In this document: piece by piece, positions 41,532-53,267 of the stretch
How the letters are laid out: every line of letters begins with the position of its first letter
Position numbering within the stretch: position 1 is the first letter of the stretch
NCBI RefSeq assembly: GCF_021353235.1
Contig: NZ_JAJTWT010000001.1
Location: forward strand, 186,001 to 250,000
Source of the DNA: Pelomonas caseinilytica
Lineage (GTDB): Bacteria; Pseudomonadota; Gammaproteobacteria; Burkholderiales; Burkholderiaceae_C
Direction: 5' to 3'
Length of the DNA stretch: 64,000 nucleotides
The notes under the pieces: model-generated
Seen by the model: only the letters and a program-made list of their open reading frames with translations
Databases searched by the model: none
What the model was told of the DNA's origin: nothing
Translations under genes and position numbers: made by a program

Positions 41532-42551
41532 ATGACCACCGTCAACCACCAGATCCTCCTCGCCTCGCGCCCCCAGGGCGAGGTCACGCCCGACAACTTC
41601 CGCCTCGTCGAGGTGCCGCTGGCGCCGCTGGCCGACGGCCAGGTGCGGGTGCGCAACCACTTCCTCAGCCTCGACCCCTACATGCGCGGGCGCATGAACG
41701 AGAGCAAGAGCTACGCCGCCGCCCAGCCCCTGGGCGAGGTGATGATCGGCGGCACGGTCGGCGAAGTCGTCGAGTCGAAGAACACCCACTTCGCGGTCGG
41801 CGACAAGGTCGTCGGCATGGGCGGCTGGCAGGAGTACGTCACCGTCGACGCCAGCCAGCGCGGCGTGCTGCAGAAGGTCGACACCACCCACATCCCGCTG
41901 TCCGCCTACCTCGGCGCCGTCGGCATGCCCGGCGTGACCGCCTGGTACGGCCTCGTCAAGATCATCAATCCCAAGGCGGGCGAGACCGTCGTGGTGAGCG
42001 CCGCCAGCGGCGCCGTGGGCTCGGCCGTGGGCCAGCTCGCCAAGGCACGCGGCGCCCGGGCCGTGGGCATCGCCGGTGGCGCCGACAAATGCCGTTATGT
42101 CACCGAGGAGCTCGGCTTCGACGCCTGCATCGACTACAAGCAGCACGGCGACGTGAAGTCCCTGTCCGCCGCACTCAAGGCCGCCTGCCCGGACGGCATC
42201 GACGGCTACTTCGAGAACGTCGGCGGCTACATCCTCGACGCCGTGCTGCTGCGCGCCAACGCCTTCAGCCGCGTGGCCATGTGCGGCATGATCTCCGGCT
42301 ACGACGGCCAGCCCATCCCGATGGCGGCGCCCCAGCTCATCCTGGTCAACCGCATGAAGATCGAGGGCTTCATCGTCTCCGAGCACATGGAAGTCTGGCC
42401 CGAGGCGCTGAAGGAACTCGGCACGCTGGTGGCCACCGGCAAGCTCAAGTACCGCGAGACCGTCGCCCAGGGCCTGGCCGCCGCGCCCGAGGCCTTCATG
42501 GGCCTGCTCAAGGGCCGCAATTTCGGCAAGCAGCTCGTCAAGCTGGTCTGA
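41532..42551 (+). CDS. NADP-dependent oxidoreductase (zinc-free MDR, LTB4DH-like)
   Basis: 339 residues from ATG at 41532. The start LLASRPQGEVTPDNFRLVEV and FLSLDPYMRGRM are hallmarks of the leukotriene B4 12-hydroxydehydrogenase/curcumin reductase group; the cofactor loop is VVSAASGAVGSAVGQLAK. It reduces alpha,beta-unsaturated carbonyls with NADPH. The stop overlaps the next gene by one base. Not obviously linked to pectin use. Confidence 0.9.
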   Translation: MTTVNHQILLASRPQGEVTPDNFRLVEVPLAPLADGQVRVRNHFLSLDPYMRGRMNESKSYAAAQPLGEVMIGGTVGEVVESKNTHFAVGDKVVGMGGWQEYVTVDASQRGVLQKVDTTHIPLSAYLGAVGMPGVTAWYGLVKIINPKAGETVVVSAASGAVGSAVGQLAKARGARAVGIAGGADKCRYVTEELGFDACIDYKQHGDVKSLSAALKAACPDGIDGYFENVGGYILDAVLLRANAFSRVAMCGMISGYDGQPIPMAAPQLILVNRMKIEGFIVSEHMEVWPEALKELGTLVATGKLKYRETVAQGLAAAPEAFMGLLKGRNFGKQLVKLV

Positions 42552-43003
42552 TGCGCTGGACCTGCCTGCCCTTCGCCGAGTTGGGCGTGCAGCAGCTCTA
42601 CGACGTGCTGGCCCTGCGCTCGGAGGTCTTCGTCGTCGAGCAGCAGTGCGTCTTCCTCGACATCGACGGCCTCGACCCGCAGACCTGGCATCTCCTCGGC
42701 CATGGAGCCGACGGCCGACTGCAGGCCTATGCCCGCCTCATCCCTCCCGGGCTCAAGGGGCCTGGCGCCCTCATCGGCCGCGTCGTCACGGCGCCGCTCG
42801 CCCGCGGCGGCGGCAGCGGGCGAGCGCTGATGGCCCAGGCCGTCGCGGAATGCGCCCGCCTGTGGCCGGGCCAGGCCATCACCCTGCACGCCCAGGCCCA
42901 CCTCGAACGCTTCTACGCCGGCTTCGGCTTCACCCCCGTCGGCGAGCCCTACGTGGAAGACGGCATCCCCCACATCGAAATGCGCAAGGAGACATCCGCA
43001 TGA
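42551..43003 (+). CDS. elaA: GNAT family N-acetyltransferase (ElaA-like)
   Basis: 150 residues. ElaA hallmarks: LYDVLALRSEVFVVEQQCVF, IGRVVTAPLARGGGSGRALM (acetyl-CoA loop) and FYAGFGFTPVGEPYVEDGIP ending with HIEMRK. The substrate is unknown. It overlaps the MDR gene by one base and the SDR gene by four. Confidence 0.87.
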   Translation: MRWTCLPFAELGVQQLYDVLALRSEVFVVEQQCVFLDIDGLDPQTWHLLGHGADGRLQAYARLIPPGLKGPGALIGRVVTAPLARGGGSGRALMAQAVAECARLWPGQAITLHAQAHLERFYAGFGFTPVGEPYVEDGIPHIEMRKETSA

Positions 43004-43887
43004 CCCGCAAGACCGCCGTCATCACCGGCGCCGGCTCCGGCTTCGGCCTGGAGACGGCCCGCATCGCCGCCGGCCGCGGCATGAACCTCGTCCTCGTGGA
43101 CGTGCAGGCCGACGCGCTGGAAAAGGCGGCGGCGGAGTTCAAGGACGTGCAGGTCCTGTCCCGCGTCGTCGACGTGGCCAAGGCCGGCCCGATGGAGGAG
43201 CTGGCGGCAGCCGTGAAGCAACGCTTCGGCGCGCCCCACTTCGTCTTCAACAACGCCGGCGTCGGCTCCGGCGGCCTGATCTGGGAGAACGCCCTCAGCG
43301 ACTGGGAATGGGTGCTGGGCGTCAACCTGATGGGCGTCGTCCACGGCGTGCGCCTGTTCACGCCCATGATGCTCGAAGCCGCCAAGGCCGACCCGGGCTA
43401 CAGCGGCCACATCGTCAACACCGCCTCCATGGCCGGCATGCTCAACCCGCCCAACATGGGCGTCTACAACGTGTCCAAGCACGCGGTGGTGTCGCTGTCC
43501 GAGACCCTCTACCAGGACCTGTCCCTCGTCACCGACCAGGTCCACGCCTCGGTGCTCTGCCCCTTCTTCGTGCCAACCGGCATCAGCCAGAGCCATCGCA
43601 ACCGGCCGGCCGACATGCCCATGGCCAAGCCCACCAAGAGCCAGCTCATCTCCCAGGCACAGACCGACAAGGCCGTGTCCTCGGGCAAGCTGACGGCGGC
43701 GGACGTGGCCGCACTGGTCTTCGACGCCATCGACCACGACAAGTTCTACATCTTCAGCCACCCCCAGGCCCTGGCCGGCGTGCAGACGCGGCTGGAGGAT
43801 GTGATGCTGCTGCGCAACCCGACCGACCCGTTCGCCGACAAGCCGGAGATCGGCGCCGCGCTGAGGGCCAAGCTGCGGGCCGACTGA
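43000..43887 (+). CDS. Short-chain dehydrogenase/reductase
   Basis: 295 residues from ATG at 43000. SDR motifs: VITGAGSGFGLETARIAA, NNAGVGSGGLIWENALSDWE, NTASMAGMLNPPNMGVYNVS, and the active-site YNVSKHAV. Substrate unknown. The C-terminal extension with FYIFSHPQALAGVQTRLEDV is common in a proteobacterial SDR subgroup. It forms an operon with the MDR and GNAT genes. Confidence 0.88.
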   Translation: MTRKTAVITGAGSGFGLETARIAAGRGMNLVLVDVQADALEKAAAEFKDVQVLSRVVDVAKAGPMEELAAAVKQRFGAPHFVFNNAGVGSGGLIWENALSDWEWVLGVNLMGVVHGVRLFTPMMLEAAKADPGYSGHIVNTASMAGMLNPPNMGVYNVSKHAVVSLSETLYQDLSLVTDQVHASVLCPFFVPTGISQSHRNRPADMPMAKPTKSQLISQAQTDKAVSSGKLTAADVAALVFDAIDHDKFYIFSHPQALAGVQTRLEDVMLLRNPTDPFADKPEIGAALRAKLRAD

Positions 43888-43906
43888 CGGCAGGGACAAT
43901 CGGGGC

Positions 43907-45154
43907 ATGAGTTCCCCGATCGAAGTCGCCGTCATCGGCGGCGGCCCCGCAGGCCTGATGGCCGCCGAAGTCCTGGCCGGTGCCGGCCATGCAGTCACCG
44001 TGTTCGACGCCAAGCCCAGCGTCGGCCGCAAGTTCCTGCTGGCCGGCAAAGGCGGGCTGAACCTCACCCACTCGGAGCCCTTCGAGCCCTTCATCGGCCG
44101 CTTCGGCGAGCGTGCCGGGCAGATCGAGCCGCTGCTGCGCGGCTTCGATGCCGACGCCCTGAGGGCGTGGGCCGCCGGCCTCGGCGTGGAGACCTTCGTC
44201 GGCACCTCGGGCCGCGTCTTCCCTCGCGACCTGAAGGCCGCGCCGCTGCTGCGCGCCTGGCTGCATCGCCTGCGCGCCGGCGGCGTGAAGTTCGCGATGC
44301 GCCACCGCTGGACCGGCTGGTCAGGCGACGGGGCACTGCGCTTCGCCACGCCCGACGGTGAGCGCCTGGTCACGCCCCGGGCAACGCTGCTGGCCCTCGG
44401 CGGCGCCTCCTGGCCGCAGCTCGGCTCGGACGGCGCCTGGCCCCCCTGGCTGGCGGCGCGGGGCGTGGACGTCGCCCCGCTGCGGCCGGCCAACTGCGGC
44501 TTCGATGTCGGACCCACGGCAGCGCACCCGCAAGGCCCCGGCTGGAGCGAGCGCTTCGCCGGCGAATTCGCAGGCCAGCCGGTCAAGCCGGTTGCGCTGC
44601 AGGCCGAGGGCTTCGAGCGCCGGCCGGGCGAATTCGTCATCACGGCCACGGGCATCGAGGGCTCGCTGGTCTATGCCGCCAGCCGCGCGCTGCGCGAGGC
44701 CATCGACCGCGACGGCCACGCCACCCTCCACCTCGACCTGCTGCCCCAACTCAGCGCAGAGCGCGTGGCCGCCGAGGTGAAGCATCCACGCGGCAGCCGC
44801 TCGCTCTCCTCCCATCTCAAGAGCCGCCTCCACCTGGGCCCCCTCAAGCTCGGCCTGCTGCATGAGTTGCTGACGCGCGAGCAGATGCTCGACACGGCCA
44901 CCCTGGCCGCCGCCCTCAAGCACCTGCCCCTGGTGCTGCGCGCCGCGCGGCCGGTGGAGGAGGCCATCAGCACGGCCGGCGGCGTGCGCTTCGAGGCGCT
45001 GGACGACGGCCTGATGGCGAAGGCCCTGCCCGGCGTCTTCGTCGCCGGCGAGATGCTCGACTGGGAGGCGCCGACGGGCGGCTACCTGCTGACCGCCAGC
45101 ATGGCCAGCGGCCGCGCAGCGGCCCTGGGCCTGCACCGCTGGCTGGGCGACTGA
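43907..45154 (+). CDS. NAD(P)/FAD-dependent oxidoreductase (HI0933/TIGR03862 flavoprotein)
   Basis: 415 residues. FAD-binding GGGPAGLMAAEVLAGAGHAV, then VGRKFLLAGKGGLNLTHSEP, the hallmark of the HI0933/BaiN family, and near the C-terminus TAGGVRFEALDDGLMAKALP, GVFVAGEMLDWEAPTGGYLL. Several family members reduce small molecules such as bile-acid enones; role here unknown. It starts 19 bp after the SDR gene. Confidence 0.9.
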   Translation: MSSPIEVAVIGGGPAGLMAAEVLAGAGHAVTVFDAKPSVGRKFLLAGKGGLNLTHSEPFEPFIGRFGERAGQIEPLLRGFDADALRAWAAGLGVETFVGTSGRVFPRDLKAAPLLRAWLHRLRAGGVKFAMRHRWTGWSGDGALRFATPDGERLVTPRATLLALGGASWPQLGSDGAWPPWLAARGVDVAPLRPANCGFDVGPTAAHPQGPGWSERFAGEFAGQPVKPVALQAEGFERRPGEFVITATGIEGSLVYAASRALREAIDRDGHATLHLDLLPQLSAERVAAEVKHPRGSRSLSSHLKSRLHLGPLKLGLLHELLTREQMLDTATLAAALKHLPLVLRAARPVEEAISTAGGVRFEALDDGLMAKALPGVFVAGEMLDWEAPTGGYLLTASMASGRAAALGLHRWLGD

Positions 45155-45280
45155 GCGGCGCCGTCACAGGCTGTTGCAATCGGGCGCGGAGCTATCCCAC
45201 GCCTTGGGGACGGCGGCGGGCCGGGGCGCATGGGGCCCCCTCCTAGACTGCGCGCCGGTCGAACCACCCCCTGTTCTCGA

Positions 45281-46273
45281 ATGCCTGCACTGCGCCCCGC
45301 CTCCCTCGTCCTCGGTCTCCTCACCGCCGCCACCCTCGCCGCAGCCCCGGCCCGTGCCGACACGCCGCTGCCGCTGGGCACCCCGGGCCTGCCCAACCTC
45401 TACGGGCTGGAACTCAACCAGTGGTTCGTCTTCGCCAACCAGGCCAGCGCCGGCACCAGCATCGACGGCAAGCTGACGCAGGAGGGTGGGCTCCAGCCAT
45501 TCCCGCTCGGCAGCGAGCTGAGCCGTGAGGTGCAGACCTCGCAGGCCTCCGGCAGCAAGCTGGCCTCGGCCTTCGCCCGCGTGTCGGCCACCGGCGTCGG
45601 CGCCAGCGCCTCGGCCCGCGACCCGCTCGATCCGGCCAGCACCTGGACAGGCTCGGTGGGCTACGCCATGGTGTCCTATGCCGCGGTGCTCGACCGCGAC
45701 ACCAGCATCCGCTTCGACCTCAAGCTCGATGGCCAGCTGCGCACGCTCGGCGAGCGCGCCACCGGGCCCGACGCGTCCGGCGCCGCCGTCGCCGCGCTCG
45801 CCTACGGCTCCCAGGCCGACATGACAGACGAGAGCCAGCGCGCGGTGTTCGCGGCGGCCGGCCTCTCGCCCGACGCCAGCGAGGAGGTCCTGCTGCAGCA
45901 GCTCAGCACGCTCAAGTCCAGCACCCAGACGCACCTGGACGCTTTCGGCGCCCAGGCCGACACCGCCCACCCCTGGACCGACGTCGACACGACCCTGCAC
46001 GTCACGGCCCAGGGCACCGAGGTGAAGTGCGACGGCTCCTTCAGTTCGCCCGCTTGTGGCCGCTACTTCTACCTCTTCAACGTGCTGCTCTTCACCGGCG
46101 CGCAGAACGGCGGCCTCGCCGACTTCTCGCACAGCCTGCAGGTCAGCGCCATCTCGGTGGACGGCGGCGCGGCCCTGCCCTTCCAGGCCGTATCGGCCGT
46201 GCCCGAGCCGTCGACGGCGCTGCTGTGGGCGGCGGGCGTCTGCGGCCTGTTGGTGCGCCGCCGCTTGAGGTGA
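45281..46273 (+). CDS. PEP-CTERM sorting domain protein
   Basis: 330 residues. Signal peptide to about ARADTPL. The C-terminus VPEPSTALLWAAGVCGLLVR plus a basic tail is a clear PEP-CTERM anchor. The body is beta-rich with a Ser/Ala-rich part (SARVSATGVGASASARDP-like) and two cysteines near residue 250; no known domain. It should be exported, cut by exosortase and released or attached to EPS. The 126 bp upstream show no clear boxes. Confidence 0.83.
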   Translation: MPALRPASLVLGLLTAATLAAAPARADTPLPLGTPGLPNLYGLELNQWFVFANQASAGTSIDGKLTQEGGLQPFPLGSELSREVQTSQASGSKLASAFARVSATGVGASASARDPLDPASTWTGSVGYAMVSYAAVLDRDTSIRFDLKLDGQLRTLGERATGPDASGAAVAALAYGSQADMTDESQRAVFAAAGLSPDASEEVLLQQLSTLKSSTQTHLDAFGAQADTAHPWTDVDTTLHVTAQGTEVKCDGSFSSPACGRYFYLFNVLLFTGAQNGGLADFSHSLQVSAISVDGGAALPFQAVSAVPEPSTALLWAAGVCGLLVRRRLR

Positions 46274-46277
46274 TAGA

Positions 46278-47456
46278 TCAGGGCCGCCGCCCGTCGAGCT
46301 GGGCCTCGAGCTGGCTGACGTCGCGGCCCAGCTCGGCCAGGTAGCGGTCGCGCTCCTCGCTCGTCCACTCCGCGTCAGAGAAGCCCTTGAGCGCATAACT
46401 GCCGCTGCGGTGAACCACGCCCTCGCGCCTTGGCAGCATGGCGCGGTCGGGGAAGCGGTCCTCCATCAGCAGGAAGCCCTGCAGGTCGCGCAGCTGCAGC
46501 GGCATGGCGGGGGCCGCGTCGCGCAGCAGCTTGCCGAAGACGCGCAGCCGTGCCACCTGGGCGCCGCTGCCGAGCGGCTCGTTGAAGCTGACCAGGGCGA
46601 AGGGCCGGCCGGCCGCGTCGTCGACCCGCGCGGTCACCACGTAGCGCCCTGCCTTCCTCACGTCCAGCCCGACGAGGAAGTCCAGCGAGCCCTCGGCCAC
46701 GCGGTCACGGATGCTGCCCCATTCGGCCGGCACGAGAGGCTCGTAGACGACGTCGAAGTTGACGACGCCCTGATGCCCGTCCTGGCTCAGCGTGAACTGC
46801 AGCCGCAGCGTGCCGGAGAAGTCCGCGAAGGCGGTGGCCGAAGGTTGGAAGCGGGCCGTGTAGGCGCCGTCGCCGGCGGGCGTGAAATCCAGCGCCATCT
46901 GCGGGCGGCCAGCCGCGTGGCGAGGGTCGGGCAGGTCGAAGGCGACGGCGCGCACCACCGTCAGCGGCAAGGGGCGGCCAGCATCGTCCTGGGCCGACAC
47001 CCCGACGCTGACGGTCTCGTCGCCGCTCATGAAGACGCGGTCCTGGCTCGTCACGATGCGCACACCCGGCACCGCCGCTTTGCTGCCGGGAAAGCGCAAC
47101 GGCAGGCTCTCGCGGATGGGCACGAAGGGATGGACCTGGTCGGGGTGCTCGGCGATGGGCCGCGACTCGTGCGGGTAGCGGGTCTGCTCGCGGTAGGTGG
47201 CCAGCGTGAGCTTGGCGCGCTCCAGGCGCTGCAGCAACGACTGGCGCTGGGCCAGTCGCTCGCGCAGGGCCGCGTCGGTGAAGGGCGAGCCCAGGGCGCG
47301 CGACGCGGCGGCAGACGCCGCCGGCGCAGGCAGCTCGAGGTGGCTTCGCCCCGACGCCTCGGCGACCGTGGCCGGCGCGGGCGCCCCGCCTGGCCAGGCC
47401 CACCAGGCGACGAGGCTGGCCAGCGCGGCGCCGGCCAGCCAGGGCCAGGGCTTCAC
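46278..47456 (-). CDS. Membrane-anchored hypothetical protein, partner of secreted hydrolase
   Basis: 392 residues. One N-terminal membrane segment (WLAGAALASLVAWWAW) is followed by an Ala/Pro-rich linker, a helical part (LRERLAQRQSLLQRLERAKL) and a beta-rich Ig-like part with YTARFQPSATAFADFSGTLR. I do not recognise a family. It overlaps the gene for the secreted hydrolase by four bases, so the two products probably act together. The anchor-linker-helix layout recalls lipase foldases, but the beta domain does not fit them. The end is 4 bp from the convergent PEP-CTERM gene. Confidence 0.65.
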   Translation of the reverse strand: MKPWPWLAGAALASLVAWWAWPGGAPAPATVAEASGRSHLELPAPAASAAASRALGSPFTDAALRERLAQRQSLLQRLERAKLTLATYREQTRYPHESRPIAEHPDQVHPFVPIRESLPLRFPGSKAAVPGVRIVTSQDRVFMSGDETVSVGVSAQDDAGRPLPLTVVRAVAFDLPDPRHAAGRPQMALDFTPAGDGAYTARFQPSATAFADFSGTLRLQFTLSQDGHQGVVNFDVVYEPLVPAEWGSIRDRVAEGSLDFLVGLDVRKAGRYVVTARVDDAAGRPFALVSFNEPLGSGAQVARLRVFGKLLRDAAPAMPLQLRDLQGFLLMEDRFPDRAMLPRREGVVHRSGSYALKGFSDAEWTSEERDRYLAELGRDVSQLEAQLDGRRP

Positions 47457-48340
47457 TTGGCGTAATTGACCATGTCGGCGCGCACCAGCCCCACCGTGCC
47501 CTGCCAGTTGCCGTTGGTGTAGTGGTTGTAGGCCTCGGCGTCATCGCGGAAGACCACCGAGTGGTTGGCCCACTTGGCCCTGCCGCCCTCGGTGGCCGCC
47601 GTGCCCAGGGTGAGGTCGTTGCAGAACCAGTCGCTGGGGTTGCAGTAGCTGCCGCCGCCTGAGCCCGACACGCCGCCGGCCGAGTGGTAAGCCACCGCCT
47701 CGTCGTCCTGGCCCGGCAGCACGAAGGAATAGAGCGTACCCTTGGCGCCGGCCCACATGTAGAACATCTTGGCGCGCGTGTTGTTGTGGTCGTAGAGCGC
47801 GCGGGCCGTGCCGGTCTTGAGGTCGCTGACCAGCGGCTCGGACAGCGCCCAGTCACCGGCGTTGGCCAGTTCGCTGCCGCCGCCGGCGCCGGCCGCCACG
47901 TCCACCCACTTGATGTTCCAGCCCGTCTGGGTGCTGCCGTCGCTGTTGGCGCAGGCGCCGTCCGGGCCGGGCGAAGCGTTCTTCTTGTAGCGGGTGCTGC
48001 CGCCGTACAGGGACAGCGTGTAGCCGATCATCAGGTCACCCGCGCTGTGGGCGGCCACATAGCACCAGTTCGCGCCCGTGCAATAGCAGTCCAGGGCGTT
48101 GCGGACCAGGTAGTTCTGGTCGGAGATGTGGTTGTAGCCGTCCCAGTTGACGGCCTTCTTGTTGACGCCGGCCGCCGTGCTGGCCGGCCCCCAGTAGGTG
48201 AAGTCGGCGTAGTTGCCGGCCACGCCGCCGCCGGTGCGGCCGTTGACCCACAGCGAATAGTTCGTCGCGAACGCGGCCCCGGCCGCCAGCGCGGCACCGA
48301 GAACCATCAGATACCGGCGAGAGAAAAACATCTTCCGCAT
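47453..48340 (-). CDS. Secreted alpha/beta-hydrolase-like protein
   Basis: 295 residues from ATG at 48340. A signal peptide ends near GAAFA|TNYSLWV. The segment NWCYVAAHSAGDLMIGYTLS contains an AHSAG elbow, a fit for the nucleophile Ser of lipase/esterase folds; Asp and His partners cannot be fixed with confidence, though SFVLPGQDDEAVAYHSAGG and WANHSVVFRDDAEAYNH are candidates. Six or more cysteines suggest disulfides. It is the first gene of a two-gene operon with the anchored partner. I do not know the substrate. Confidence 0.68.
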   Translation of the reverse strand: MRKMFFSRRYLMVLGAALAAGAAFATNYSLWVNGRTGGGVAGNYADFTYWGPASTAAGVNKKAVNWDGYNHISDQNYLVRNALDCYCTGANWCYVAAHSAGDLMIGYTLSLYGGSTRYKKNASPGPDGACANSDGSTQTGWNIKWVDVAAGAGGGSELANAGDWALSEPLVSDLKTGTARALYDHNNTRAKMFYMWAGAKGTLYSFVLPGQDDEAVAYHSAGGVSGSGGGSYCNPSDWFCNDLTLGTAATEGGRAKWANHSVVFRDDAEAYNHYTNGNWQGTVGLVRADMVNYAK

Positions 48341-48504
48341 CCTTGTCTCCTGTTGTTGGCTGCTACTGCGGGCGCCACTGTATTGAGGGGTCAAAAGCGG
48401 CAAACCCTGGGTAACCCGCAGAAACCGCGCGCGGGCCTGCGGATGGCCGCTTCAGGAAAACCCCTGTGGGAAACTCGCAGGCTTTTCGTCGGATTTCCAG
48501 AGCC

Positions 48505-50844
<2,340 letters not shown>

Positions 50845-51010
50845 AAACGTCGCACTGACCTTAGTCACCGCTCGACTGCGCTGTCATGATCGCGGCCCGC
50901 GCCGCCTGCCGTCGATTGGCGCCGCTGAACTGGCAGCCGGTCGCAGCGCCGCTGCGCCGCCGGCCCAGCACTTTTATCGTGCGCGCCGCCTCGAACCTCC
51001 GGAGTCCCGT

Positions 51011-53248
51011 TTGAAAACCCCCGCCCTCGCGTCGCTGCTGCTGCTCTGCCCCGCCCTGGTCCTGGCCCAGCAGGAGGTCGACCGCGCCCAGAACGCCTCG
51101 CCCACGCCGGGCAACCAGCAGCTCGAGCGCGTCTCGGTCACGCGCCAGCAGACCGACACCGACCTGCGCCGCCGCGAGCCGGTGGCCAAGCAGCTCTACG
51201 GCCGCGAGGAGCTGGACAAGTACGGCGACACCCAGCTCTCCGACGTGCTCAAGCGCCTGCCGGGCATCAACGTCTCGGGTGGCCAGCTGCGCATGCGCGG
51301 CCTCGGCGGCGCCTACACGCAGATCCTCGTCAACGGCGAGCCGGCGCCCCCGGGCTTCAGCCTGGACAACCTCAACCCGCAGCAGGTCGAGCGCCTGGAG
51401 GTGACCAAGGCGCCCACGGCCGACCAGAGCGCCCAGGCTATCGCGGGCACGCTCAACATCATCCTCAAGGACGCGCCGCGCGTGGTGCAGAAGGACCTGC
51501 GCCTGGGCCTGGCCTATGCGAGCGAGAAGCCCGTCGTCAACGCCGGCTTCACCTATGGTGACCGCGTCGTCGGCGGCCTGGGCTTCGTGCTGCCGATCTC
51601 GGTCTACAACTGGAACTTCAAGAACGAACTCGATGGCGAGCGCCTGACCAACGCCGAGCCGCAGCCCGGGCAACTGCGCCAGCATGTGGCCAGCGAAGGC
51701 CGCGACCGCTCCCACGGCCGTGGCTTCAACGTCTCGCCGCGCCTGAACTGGAAGCTTGGCGACGACGAGACGCTGAGCCTGCAGGGCTTCTTCGTCGACA
51801 ACCGCTTCCGCACCGAAGGGGACAACACCGTCACCCGGCTGGCCGACAACGACCCGGCCTACCTGCCCCGCACGCTGGACGAGACGACGCGCAACCACGG
51901 CACCTTCTCCGCCCAGCGCCTCAACCTGCAATACAACAACCGCTTCAACGAGGACCGCCGGGTGGAGCTACGCGCCGGTGCTGGCTCGGGCGGGGCCGAC
52001 TTCGACTTCGATTTCGAAGGCCGCGGCGGGGCCGTGCCCATCAGCCGCACGACCACCGGCCACAACCGCAACCACCAGGCGACGCTGGGCGGCAAGTACA
52101 GCCAGTACGCTGGCGAGGCCCACACCCTCACGGCCGGCGGCGAGATCGAGCGCCGCGTGCGCGACGAGAACCGCCGCACGCTGGAAAACGGCGTCGAGCT
52201 GCTGCCGGGCATCGAGGGCCAGCCCTTCAACGCCACCATCACGCGCACGGCCGTCTACGGCCAGGACGAGTGGGAGATCAACAAGCAGTGGTCGGCCTAT
52301 TTCGGCGTGCGCCACGAGCAGATCAAGACGCAGAGCGAAGGCAGCTCCGACTTCGCCGGCAGCAGCGACTTCCAGAGCACCAGCAAGGTCACCACGCCGC
52401 TGCTGCACCTGAACTACAAGCCCGATCCCAAGGGCCGCGACCTGGTGCGCGCCAGCCTGACGCGCAGCTACAAGGCGCCCGACGTTCAGCAGCTCATCAA
52501 CCGGCCCTCCATCAACACGACGGAGCCGCTGACCTCGGGCAACACCCGCACGACGCCCGACCGGGTCGGCAACCCCAACCTCAAGCCCGAGCTAGCCACC
52601 GGCCTGGACATCGCCTACGAGAGCTATCTGCCCGCGGGCGGTCTGGTGTCGGTGGGTGTCTTCCACCGGCGCATCACCAACCTCATCCGCACCGACCAGC
52701 CGCAGCTGATGACCGTGCCCTGGGCGCCGACGCAGCGCTGGGTCATCACGCAGATCAACCTCAGCAAGGCCACGACGCAGGGCCTGGAGATCGAGGTCAA
52801 GGGTCGCGCCGGCGAGCTCTTCCCCAGCCTGTTCGAACCGACGACGGCGCTGAGCCTGCGTGCCTCGCTGAACCTCTATCGATCCTCGGTGGGCGACATT
52901 CCCGGCCCCAACAACCGCCTGGAAGGCCAGCAGCCCTGGCAGTTCAATTTCGGCGCCGACTACCGGATGAAGAGCCTGCCCATCACCATGGGTTTCAGCG
53001 CTCAGATCGCGCCGGACTTCGACGTGCGCCAGAGCGCGCTGCAGAGCCAGGAGACCCTCGCCTCGCGCTCGCTCGATGCCTTCGCAGCGATGCAGGTCAG
53101 CAAGCAGGACAGCGTGCGCCTGAGCGCCAACGGCCTGTTCCAGCCCAGGCAGGGCACGCGGGTGACTTTCGCCGACCTGCAGGACTTCACGCTCAGCGAA
53201 CGCAAGCCGGTGGCCTGGTGGGCCGTGAACTGGGAACACAAATTCTGA
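51011..53248 (+). CDS. TonB-dependent outer-membrane receptor
   Basis: 745 residues. The start is TTG at 51011 with GGAG six bases upstream; the product begins MKTPALASLLLLCPALVLAQ, a clear signal peptide, whereas longer frames upstream do not. The plug domain has YGREELDKYGDTQLSDVLKR and LPGINVSGGQLRMRGLGGAY; the barrel ends AVNWEHKF with terminal Phe. It is a single-gene unit between tex and a patatin gene, with no obvious cargo genes, so the ligand (siderophore, cofactor or carbohydrate) is unknown. Confidence 0.9.
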   Translation: MKTPALASLLLLCPALVLAQQEVDRAQNASPTPGNQQLERVSVTRQQTDTDLRRREPVAKQLYGREELDKYGDTQLSDVLKRLPGINVSGGQLRMRGLGGAYTQILVNGEPAPPGFSLDNLNPQQVERLEVTKAPTADQSAQAIAGTLNIILKDAPRVVQKDLRLGLAYASEKPVVNAGFTYGDRVVGGLGFVLPISVYNWNFKNELDGERLTNAEPQPGQLRQHVASEGRDRSHGRGFNVSPRLNWKLGDDETLSLQGFFVDNRFRTEGDNTVTRLADNDPAYLPRTLDETTRNHGTFSAQRLNLQYNNRFNEDRRVELRAGAGSGGADFDFDFEGRGGAVPISRTTTGHNRNHQATLGGKYSQYAGEAHTLTAGGEIERRVRDENRRTLENGVELLPGIEGQPFNATITRTAVYGQDEWEINKQWSAYFGVRHEQIKTQSEGSSDFAGSSDFQSTSKVTTPLLHLNYKPDPKGRDLVRASLTRSYKAPDVQQLINRPSINTTEPLTSGNTRTTPDRVGNPNLKPELATGLDIAYESYLPAGGLVSVGVFHRRITNLIRTDQPQLMTVPWAPTQRWVITQINLSKATTQGLEIEVKGRAGELFPSLFEPTTALSLRASLNLYRSSVGDIPGPNNRLEGQQPWQFNFGADYRMKSLPITMGFSAQIAPDFDVRQSALQSQETLASRSLDAFAAMQVSKQDSVRLSANGLFQPRQGTRVTFADLQDFTLSERKPVAWWAVNWEHKF

Positions 53249-53267
53249 TCCAGGCTATCTTCCCGGC

